A stretch of 18,392 bases of DNA from positions 1,772 to 20,163 of the forward strand of contig FR878618.1 in the NCBI GenBank assembly GCA_000434535.1, in the 5' to 3' direction. This document shows, piece by piece, positions 1 to 4,879 of this stretch. This stretch comes from Collinsella sp. CAG:166. Its GTDB lineage: Bacteria > Actinomycetota > Coriobacteriia > Coriobacteriales > Coriobacteriaceae. Each line of letters starts with the position of its first letter. Position 1 is the first letter of the stretch. The notes under the pieces were generated by a model. That model was given only the letters and a program-made list of their open reading frames with translations, ran no database searches and was not told the DNA's origin. Both the position numbers and the translations under genes were made by a program.

Positions 1-996
1 GGCAGGGCCAGGAGGCCCTGCGGGGTTCTGGAGCCCTTGGGGCGTCAACACCGTCTCCGAGGCCGGAGTTCGGACAGGCGGCGCAGGAGGCCGCACGGGG
101 CGACTCAGATCGTATGCCGCGCGCGTCGCCCGTCCCAACGCTTCCGCACTCGCAAAACGCTTGGCCGGGTCGAGCGCCATCGACATGCAGACGGCATCGG
201 CAAGTGGAGTGGGAATGCCGCGCGCCTCGCATTGCTCGCGCATGTCGAGCCCTGGCTTAGGGTCGACTCCCGTCAAGCAGAAGAACAACAGGGCGCCAAG
301 TGCGTAGACGTCGCTTCGCACGCTCGTCTGCCCAAACCCATACTGCTCGGGCGGCGCATAGGGTCGCGTGCCAAACTTGACGGTGTCGGCATCGGCGCCA
401 TCGTGCCATACGCGCGCGATCCCCAGGTCGATAATCACCAGCGATGAAAACGTCAGGCCGTCATCAGGCGTATAGTTGGCACCTGTCACGATGATATTCG
501 ACGGCTTGAGGTCACGATGGATCACCGGCGCCGACGTCTCCCCCGCCATTGCAAAACCGGCATGGAGCTCGCCCACGGCGTCGCAAAGGACAGGATACAA
601 TTCACGCGCATAATCGGGGGTGGCTCCCAGACGGTCCACCAGCGCCCCGAGCGTCTCCCCTTCGATGTATTCCATAACCACGTTGAGCTCGTCGCCCACA
701 CGACGACAATCGACGATTCTGGGCAGGTGCTCAAAACGCCTGCCTGCCCGCTGAGCGGCAAACAGACGCTCGTATGCCCCGCCGATTTGAGCCGAAGCAT
801 CGATGCGTTTACGGACAAAGGGGCCGAGCGAGCCACCGCCGGTTCCTTCAAAGTACACGAGCTCGGTTGTTTCAACGGTCGAGCGCTTAAGTACACGCTC
901 CACGCGATAGCTGTCGTCGCAATCGAGCGACGCCAGGTGCTCGGCAAGCGCTGCGGTCAGCTCGTCATCGGAATATGTTGGGGTCTGAGTATCCAT
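1..996 (-). CDS. Serine/threonine protein kinase (C-terminus beyond window edge)
   Basis: This gene encodes a eukaryotic-type (Hanks) Ser/Thr kinase that phosphorylates proteins using ATP. The reading frame is open from 996 to base 1 (332 residues visible), so the end lies outside the window. Visible motifs are the ATP-binding lysine in FVRKRI (K63), the catalytic loop HRDLKPSN (160-167, catalytic D162), the metal-binding triad as DLG (190-192) rather than the usual DFG, the activation-segment end GTRPYAPPEQ (P216-E217) and SDVYALG (228-234). A Pro-rich stretch follows the kinase fold near residues 290-325, so a further domain probably lies outside. No membrane segment is visible in this part. 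Start: ATG 996 has GGAGG only 2 nt upstream. In-frame ATGs at 1005 and 1008 have no good ribosome site, so the start is uncertain by up to 4 codons. It lies 98 bp downstream of the HTH regulator gene on the same strand and is probably co-transcribed with it. Its substrate is unknown. Confidence 0.9.
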   Translation of the reverse strand, partial: MDTQTPTYSDDELTAALAEHLASLDCDDSYRVERVLKRSTVETTELVYFEGTGGGSLGPFVRKRIDASAQIGGAYERLFAAQRAGRRFEHLPRIVDCRRVGDELNVVMEYIEGETLGALVDRLGATPDYARELYPVLCDAVGELHAGFAMAGETSAPVIHRDLKPSNIIVTGANYTPDDGLTFSSLVIIDLGIARVWHDGADADTVKFGTRPYAPPEQYGFGQTSVRSDVYALGALLFFCLTGVDPKPGLDMREQCEARGIPTPLADAVCMSMALDPAKRFASAEALGRATRAAYDLSRPVRPPAPPVRTPASETVLTPQGLQNPAGPPGPA

Positions 997-1094
997 AGCC
1001 TCCATCATAGCGCAGGGCGCAGACACCCCATGGCATCCGCGCCCCGTTCGTTTGCATCGTTGTTCGGCAGCTCCGCCGGCTCAGATATCAGCCG

Positions 1095-1517
1095 CTAACT
1101 CACCGTCTCCTCGCCAAAGCGATACAGCTCCTCGTTGACCTTTTGGAGGCTGCACCCGCGATCGATGCAAAAGATGATAATCGCATCGCGGCGGTCCTTG
1201 CAGTTAAGGACGCTTACCCCGGCAGCCGTCAGCGCACGGTTAGTCTCTTTGAGCGTCAGCGCCATCGCAAAGGCAATCTGCAGCACCTTATTGCGGCTCG
1301 GATGCCGCGCACCGGTAAAAATCTGATAGCCAAAGGTCTCATTGAGATCGGCCATACGAACCACGCGCGAGCGCTCCAAGCCCTTTTCCTGCAGTAGCTG
1401 CTTCAGGTAGTTCGAAAGCGACGGGGCGGCAAAGTCGTGTTCTTTGATATAGCCATCGATGTTTGGCGCGTCGAGAAGCTCATTGAGTAACTCGTCAGTC
1501 AGCTTTTTATCGGGCAT
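1095..1517 (-). CDS. Small helix-turn-helix (XRE-like) regulator next to kinase
   Basis: The product is 140 residues. Residues 33-100 read like a divergent Cro/C1-type HTH: SNYLKQLLQEKGL, then a putative recognition segment around ADLNETFGYQIFTGARHPSR, then KVLQIAFAMALTLKETNRAL. It is therefore probably a DNA-binding regulator. The C-terminal 40 residues (DRRDAIIIFCIDRGCSLQKVNEELY) form a second small helical unit with no function I can assign. The start at 1517 is well supported by GGGAGGTGA six bases upstream. The gene sits between a lipoprotein gene (39 bp upstream) and the Ser/Thr kinase gene (downstream), all on the minus strand, so a co-transcribed lipoprotein-regulator-kinase set is likely. 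That the kinase phosphorylates this regulator is only an inference from adjacency. It could also be a partner protein that has lost DNA binding. Confidence 0.75.
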   Translation of the reverse strand: MPDKKLTDELLNELLDAPNIDGYIKEHDFAAPSLSNYLKQLLQEKGLERSRVVRMADLNETFGYQIFTGARHPSRNKVLQIAFAMALTLKETNRALTAAGVSVLNCKDRRDAIIIFCIDRGCSLQKVNEELYRFGEETVS

Positions 1518-1556
1518 ACGACTTCACCTCCCATACGGCGCAACGGTAGCGACATG

Positions 1557-2099
1557 CTAGGCCAGCACCCAGCTTGCAGTGGCAGACTTATCAAACATGT
1601 TGGCAAAATACAGTGCCTTCTTGATATCGCCATCAAAGTAGATATTGCCCGCCACGGAGCCACCGGCGGAAAGGGTACCAGACTGCAGCTCATCGGAGCC
1701 CTCGCTGTAGTAACCCTGATTCTGCTGAGCGCCATTGGCGTCCTCGCCCTTCCAGTCGTAGATGTTGTAATCTGCGCCCTCATCGCCATTGTTGACGTAC
1801 GTGACGTGAATGCCCGTCATGGTCGAACCGTCATAATTTGTGAGGCCGGGCTGGACGGAATCGACAACGACGGAAAGACCGGAAGCCGTGGTCACCGTCG
1901 CACCAACCGCCAGGTCAGTCGTAGACTGCTCTTCCTTCTTCGCCTCTTCCTTCTTGTCGTCATCGCCAGCGTCCTCGGTGACGGTCGCCTTATCGCTATC
2001 ACAACCGGCAAGAAGACCGGCAGTCCCCAAGGCGACGGTGGCGAATGCGCCAAGTGCAGTGCGACGGCTCAGCAGCACTTCGTTTTCGAGCTTTTTCAT
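1557..2099 (-). CDS. Tat-type lipoprotein, possibly DUF4352-like
   Basis: This is a 180-residue exported lipoprotein of unknown role. The N-terminus has a twin-arginine signal (SRRTAL, residues 11-16), a hydrophobic stretch, and a lipobox LAGC with the lipidated cysteine at C33. Residues 34-62 are a charged Asp/Glu/Lys spacer that would hold the domain away from the membrane. Residues 63-180 look like a beta-rich immunoglobulin-like domain with the pattern SGLSVVVDSV, then TGIHVTYVNNGDEGADYN, then GGSVAGNIYFDG. This pattern resembles DUF4352-type extracellular domains, which is a fold-level guess. Start ATG 2099 is supported by AAAGGA seven bases upstream. That ribosome site lies within a predicted leader hairpin described separately. 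The gene is followed closely by the HTH regulator and the kinase, so it may be the surface component of a sensing module. Confidence 0.8.
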   Translation of the reverse strand: MKKLENEVLLSRRTALGAFATVALGTAGLLAGCDSDKATVTEDAGDDDKKEEAKKEEQSTTDLAVGATVTTASGLSVVVDSVQPGLTNYDGSTMTGIHVTYVNNGDEGADYNIYDWKGEDANGAQQNQGYYSEGSDELQSGTLSAGGSVAGNIYFDGDIKKALYFANMFDKSATASWVLA

Positions 2100-2104
2100 T
2101 ATGC

Positions 2105-2158
2105 ATCCTTTCTACGATCCGGCTACCGTGCCGGCACACAGCACATCGTAGGAAGGAT
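2105..2158 (-). promoter_or_regulatory. Leader hairpin masking the lipoprotein ribosome binding site
   Basis: Bases 2145-2158 and 2105-2118 form a 14-base inverted repeat with a single mismatch. In the minus-strand transcript this is a 14-bp stem with one C-A mismatch and a 26-nt loop. The 3' arm contains AAAGGA, the Shine-Dalgarno sequence of the lipoprotein gene, and ends 5 bases before its ATG (2099). The loop contains a further short palindrome, GTGCCGGCAC. When folded, the ribosome site would be paired, so the hairpin could act as a translational switch or RNA thermometer. The pairing is seen in the sequence. The regulatory role is inferred. Confidence 0.55.
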
Positions 2159-2169
2159 TAAACTTGAAT

Positions 2170-2198
2170 TCATTAGCTGAGAGCTAAGGTTGCGGTAA
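2170..2198 (-). promoter_or_regulatory. Candidate promoter and operator of the lipoprotein operon
   Basis: On the minus strand TTACCG (2198-2193) and TAATGA (2175-2170) are spaced by 17 bases and could serve as -35 and -10 elements. A palindrome with 6-bp arms, TTAGCT-3 nt-AGCTAA (2173-2187), lies across the spacer and the edge of the -10, where a repressor would block polymerase. The predicted transcript start near 2163 places the hairpin at 2105-2158 at the very 5' end of the RNA. The hexamers are weak, so this call depends mainly on their spacing and the palindrome. Confidence 0.35.
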
Positions 2199-2263
2199 AC
2201 GGCCAATGCAGTTATCCAAACGCCGAGCAAACGCACTTTGCGCGACCGTCTGCTGGCAGCGCA

Positions 2264-2587
2264 TCAAACCACCGCGACGGATTCCCCGGTAAAAGCACTG
2301 ATCATCAACAGGACAAAGAACGCCAGGTAGCTGATGCTCAGCAGGTAGGCGATGACCAAAAAGGCAATCCATCCTACATTGGTCTTACCGTCGGCACGAC
2401 GTTGCTCGCGAGAACGGCACAGCCAAATCGTCACGCCGATGGCCACAATCAACAGCACAAGTGCCGCTGCCGCCAGTCCAGCAAGCGCAAACATCACGCC
2501 AATGCTCACAGCAATAACCGGGAGCAGCAGCAAACCGCACCCGCATCCACCCGGACTATATACGGCAGGCTGTCGGCGTCGCCTCAT
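2264..2587 (-). CDS. Small membrane protein of unknown function
   Basis: The product is 107 residues. It starts with a basic cluster (MRRRRQ), then a Gly/Cys turn (GGCGCG, 13-18), and a long hydrophobic stretch at residues 19-57 that probably forms two membrane helices. A charged loop (RSREQRRADGK, 58-68) follows, then a third hydrophobic helix at 73-98 and a short tail. I do not recognise the family. Start: ATG 2587 is preceded by GGGGGTGG about 6 bases upstream. A longer form could start at GTG 2617, which overlaps the antitoxin stop codon as TAGTG and would imply translational coupling. Either way it follows the HigBA genes with almost no gap and is probably on the same transcript. Whether it is functionally linked to the toxin-antitoxin pair is unknown. 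Confidence 0.65.
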   Translation of the reverse strand: MRRRRQPAVYSPGGCGCGLLLLPVIAVSIGVMFALAGLAAAALVLLIVAIGVTIWLCRSREQRRADGKTNVGWIAFLVIAYLLSISYLAFFVLLMISAFTGESVAVV

Positions 2588-2616
2588 CGTCACGCCACCC
2601 CCATCATCTCTGAGCA

Positions 2617-2958
2617 CTACAGCGCAATGGCCTGCTGAACAGGAACGATCTTATCGAGTTCCGGTTCGATCCGCCTTTTCTCGGCCTCAAGGTCAAACGC
2701 CACCTGAGCGCGCAGCCAATAACCATCCGTCAGGCCAAAATAACGGCAAAGACGGAGGTCGGTGTCGGCCGTCACGCGACGTTTTCCCAAGACAATCTGC
2801 CCGATACGCTGAGCCGGAATCCCGGTCTCTTTCGCAAGGCGATATTGAGAAATGCCCATGGGAACAAGAAACTCCTCTTTGAGAAGCTCACCAGGAGTCA
2901 CTGGCGACAGCAAATCGGACGAGGTCTCATCACTTGTGATAATCGACGATTTCGACAT
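2617..2958 (-). CDS. higA: HigA-family antitoxin
   Basis: This 113-residue antitoxin should neutralise the HigB toxin encoded just upstream and repress their shared promoter. The family signature is clear: PGELLKEEFLVPMGISQYRLAKETGIPAQRIGQI (residues 22-55), followed by GKRRVTADTDLRLCRYFG. This is the XRE helix-turn-helix of HigA proteins, with the HTH at about 36-60. The last 30 residues (DLEAEKRRIEPELDKI) fit the usual helical tail. Start ATG 2958 gives a normal family length and has AGGAG about 10 bases upstream. A longer frame from 3033 would read back through the toxin gene in another frame and is rejected. The gene overlaps the 3' end of higB by 29 bases, so translation is probably coupled. 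Confidence 0.92.
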   Translation of the reverse strand: MSKSSIITSDETSSDLLSPVTPGELLKEEFLVPMGISQYRLAKETGIPAQRIGQIVLGKRRVTADTDLRLCRYFGLTDGYWLRAQVAFDLEAEKRRIEPELDKIVPVQQAIAL

Positions 2959-3211
2959 TCCAAGCCATCTCCTGTCTCCACTCAAAACAGACCCGATAGC
3001 GCTCGTTAACACGGATGCTATATTGACCGGCACGATCGCCCTTCAAAGCTTCCAGGCGATTGCCCGGCGGAACGCGAAGATCATCAAGCGAAGCACAAAC
3101 CTGCAGTTGGCGAATCTTCCTCAACGCAACACGCTCAAAGGGCACGAACCTCCTGACCCGCACACCCATGGCAAAGCGTTCGGTATCCTCATCTTCATAC
3201 GATGCAATCAT
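2930..3211 (-). CDS. higB: HigB-type RelE-superfamily toxin
   Basis: The product is 93 residues and matches the HigB/RelE toxin pattern: an N-terminal EDTERFAMGVRVRRF, then FERVALRKIRQL, then LRVPPGNRLEAL, GDRAGQYSIRVNERYRVCFEW, and EIVDYH at the end. Members of this family are ribosome-dependent mRNA interferases that cut mRNA during translation. The length is typical. Start ATG 3211 has AAGG about 8 bases upstream. The gene order toxin first, antitoxin second is the usual HigBA order, and the 29-base overlap with higA is consistent with a coupled operon. No frameshift or missing signature segment is visible, so the toxin should be active. Confidence 0.92.
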   Translation of the reverse strand: MIASYEDEDTERFAMGVRVRRFVPFERVALRKIRQLQVCASLDDLRVPPGNRLEALKGDRAGQYSIRVNERYRVCFEWRQEMAWNVEIVDYHK

Positions 3212-3222
3212 AGTATCGCCTT

Positions 3223-3275
3223 ACGTTAGTAACGTCAAACGTTTCTATAGACTTACATCTCTATTATATCGTACG
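3223..3275 (-). promoter_or_regulatory. HigBA promoter region with palindromic operators
   Basis: On the minus strand a perfect -10 box TATAAT lies at 3268-3263, about 52 bases from the higB start. No convincing -35 was found. Three AACGT-type palindromes surround it: ACGTTA-G-TAACGT (3223-3235, perfect), AAACGTTT (3237-3244) and CGTACG (3270-3275). HigA antitoxins commonly repress their own promoter by binding palindromes at this position, so these are good candidate operators. The palindromes are seen in the sequence and their binding partner is inferred. This stretch is also much more AT-rich than its surroundings. Confidence 0.5.
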
Positions 3276-3313
3276 TTTGTTCGTGTTTTCTAGAACAAAT
3301 AGTCCTTCACACC

Positions 3314-4501
3314 TTAGTCAAGCAAAAGCAATCGTTTGTAGACATCGAGGCCCTTGAGTAGAATTTCCTCGTCAAAGAGCATGCTATCGGTATGCAGAGC
3401 GCTTGTGGCATAGGCGGGGCAGCCATCCGAATCACTCGGGTTGTCTTGGTCCTCTGGCATACCCGTGCCCAGCAGGAAAAACACGCCCGGCAGATGGCGC
3501 TGATAGAACGCGAAATCCTCGGCGATTAGCAGCGGCTCGTCCACGAGCTGCAATTCGGGCAGAGCGGGCGCGATTCGGGCAAACAACTCAGGGTCGTTAT
3601 CGACCGGTGGATAGCCCTCGGCAAAGTCAAGATCATACGTGCAGCCCGTTGCGGTGCACGCCTCGTCGAGCACACGGCGTACGCCTTCGCGCGCACGGTC
3701 GAACATGTCGTCCGTAAACACACGTAGGCTGCCGGCAACATGGGCCTCCCCCGCCACCGCGTTGCAGACGGTACCGGCCTGCAGCAGACCAAACTTACCG
3801 ATACAGGGCTCGTCGGTGCCCAGCTCGTCCATCAGCTCGCGCTCGGCAACCAAAAACTTCGCTGCCGCCAACGCGGCATCGTGCGACTCCCCAACCGGCA
3901 CACCATAGGTCTTAGCGATGTGGATGCTCGTACCGTGAATATGGATATGCGTCTCGCTCGAACGCGCCAGCAGCGGACCGGAACAACTCGCCAACGTGCC
4001 GGCAGGCAGATCGGGCCACACATGGAAGCCAAAAATGCGGTCGGCCCCATAGCGCTCGAACACACCACTCTCGCATACCGTCTTGGCACCACCGGTCGTT
4101 TCCTCGGCCGGCTGGAACACAAAGAGAACGTTGCGCCTAATGGCGCCCGGCTGTTCGCGAATCGTACGGTCGACATACGTCGCGGCGGCAAGCGCCATGG
4201 CCATATGTCCGTCATGTCCGCAAGCGTGCATCTTGCCGGGATGGGTCGAGGCAAAGGCCGCTCCCGTCGCCTCCGCGATGGGCAGCGCATCCATATCGGC
4301 GCGAATCGCCGTGGCATGCGCGGCATCAACGCCGGCGTCGAAGAAAGCACAGACGCAGTTGGGGCACGGATGGGTCACTTCGCAGGTGAGCGGTGCCAAC
4401 ACGCCCTCGATATAGGCAATGGTTTGCGGAAGATCGAAATCGAGCTCCGGAATGCGATGGAGATCGCGGCGATAGCGACGGAGTTCTTGGAGCTCGGTCA
4501 T
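3314..4501 (-). CDS. M20-family amidohydrolase, candidate N-acetyl-diaminopimelate deacetylase
   Basis: This 395-residue zinc or manganese peptidase-like hydrolase removes acyl groups from N-acyl amino acids. The M20D signatures are RRDLHRIPELDF near the N-terminus, IRADMDALPI, the metal-binding HACGHDGH (92-99, C94), FQPAEETTGGA, EDFAFY and a late histidine in ALHTDSM. The small dimerisation domain motif is unusual (GTSIHIAKTYG where relatives have GKGGHAA). Start ATG 4501 has AAGGGA eight bases upstream. An in-frame ATG at 4585 lacks a ribosome site. Placement next to lysA-dapA, dapB and dapH is informative, because the acetyl pathway needs a deacetylase of this family (as in Bacillus YkuR/DapL). 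The specific substrate is inferred from that context. Other N-acyl amino acid substrates remain possible. Confidence 0.85.
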   Translation of the reverse strand: MTELQELRRYRRDLHRIPELDFDLPQTIAYIEGVLAPLTCEVTHPCPNCVCAFFDAGVDAAHATAIRADMDALPIAEATGAAFASTHPGKMHACGHDGHMAMALAAATYVDRTIREQPGAIRRNVLFVFQPAEETTGGAKTVCESGVFERYGADRIFGFHVWPDLPAGTLASCSGPLLARSSETHIHIHGTSIHIAKTYGVPVGESHDAALAAAKFLVAERELMDELGTDEPCIGKFGLLQAGTVCNAVAGEAHVAGSLRVFTDDMFDRAREGVRRVLDEACTATGCTYDLDFAEGYPPVDNDPELFARIAPALPELQLVDEPLLIAEDFAFYQRHLPGVFFLLGTGMPEDQDNPSDSDGCPAYATSALHTDSMLFDEEILLKGLDVYKRLLLLD

Positions 4502-4594
4502 AGAGGATCCCTTCGTGAGGCACATCTGTTGCAACTTATTGTGATACAGGATTGTGGCGCACATGTTTCCAGCATATCCCTGCATTTTTTAAAC

Positions 4595-4623
4595 GTTATA
4601 TACGAATACTCTTGTTTGGTAAA
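4595..4623 (-). promoter_or_regulatory. Candidate promoter for the M20 amidohydrolase gene
   Basis: On the minus strand TTTACC (4623-4618) and TATAAC (4600-4595) are separated by exactly 17 bases. They match -35 and -10 elements well enough for a moderate call. The -35 falls inside the left arm of the 8-bp inverted repeat at 4617-4648, and the promoter is back to back with the candidate promoter of the lysine operon. The two directions could therefore compete or share a regulator. Confidence 0.4.
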
Positions 4624-4640
4624 GTGCAACGTGATAGGGT
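4612..4640 (+). promoter_or_regulatory. Candidate promoter of the lysine operon
   Basis: TTGTTT (4612-4617) and TAGGGT (4635-4640) are spaced by 17 bases. Transcription would begin near 4647, only a few bases before the riboswitch begins at 4652, which is the expected layout. The -10 is poor. A perfect 8-bp inverted repeat, TGGTAAAG (4617-4624) and CTTTACCA (4641-4648), brackets the -10 element and could be an operator. Confidence 0.4.
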
Positions 4641-4651
4641 CTTTACCACTT

Positions 4652-4808
4652 GATAGAGGCGCGGGCACGAAGAGCCGCGGGCGAGCCGGCAGGCTTTGAC
4701 CCCGTGGGGAGGCGAAACCCGCCGAACTGGGTTTTACGGGCACGAACAACCTGGTGGGCCTGTGGGAAACACCCACAGGACTGTCTGCAGCAATGCGGGA
4801 GCGCTATC
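4652..4808 (+). promoter_or_regulatory. Lysine riboswitch (L box)
   Basis: This is the lysine-binding aptamer that controls the downstream lysine genes. The helix P1 is formed by GATAG (4652-4656) and CTATC (4804-4808). The L-box consensus blocks are present in order: GATAGAGGCGC, AGAGCCGC, GGGGAGGCGA followed by CGCCGAA, and GGACTGTC before the closing GCGCTATC. Length (157 nt) and position, ending 71 bases before the lysA start, fit the family. Lysine binding should lower expression of lysA-dapA, dapB and dapH. No U-tract terminator follows, so control is probably at translation or through another route. Confidence 0.93.
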
Positions 4809-4866
4809 CGGACATTGGGTCCACGTTATGCGGATTCGATGCGCAGATGGCGCCGTCTGGATAGCG
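4802..4866 (+). promoter_or_regulatory. Riboswitch expression platform with alternative stem
   Basis: Bases 4802-4813 pair with 4855-4866 over 12 bp (11 Watson-Crick and one G-U). The left arm contains the 3' strand of riboswitch helix P1, so P1 and this stem cannot form together. The right arm abuts the lysA ribosome site GAGG (4866-4869). The aptamer state can therefore be passed to the translation start region. Which state exposes the ribosome site is not settled by inspection: the stem forms when lysine is absent, and I found no clear sequestering partner for the GAGG in the lysine-bound state. Confidence 0.6.
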
Positions 4867-4879
4867 AGGTTTACGGGAC

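Noticed and set aside
2617..3033. Longer HigA start at 3033
   Set aside because: The extra 25 residues read the toxin gene in the wrong frame. ATG 2958 gives the normal family length.
3740..4699. 319-residue plus-strand open frame opposite the M20 amidohydrolase
   Set aside because: It is the antisense shadow of a gene with clear M20 motifs, has no family-like sequence, and ends within the riboswitch region.
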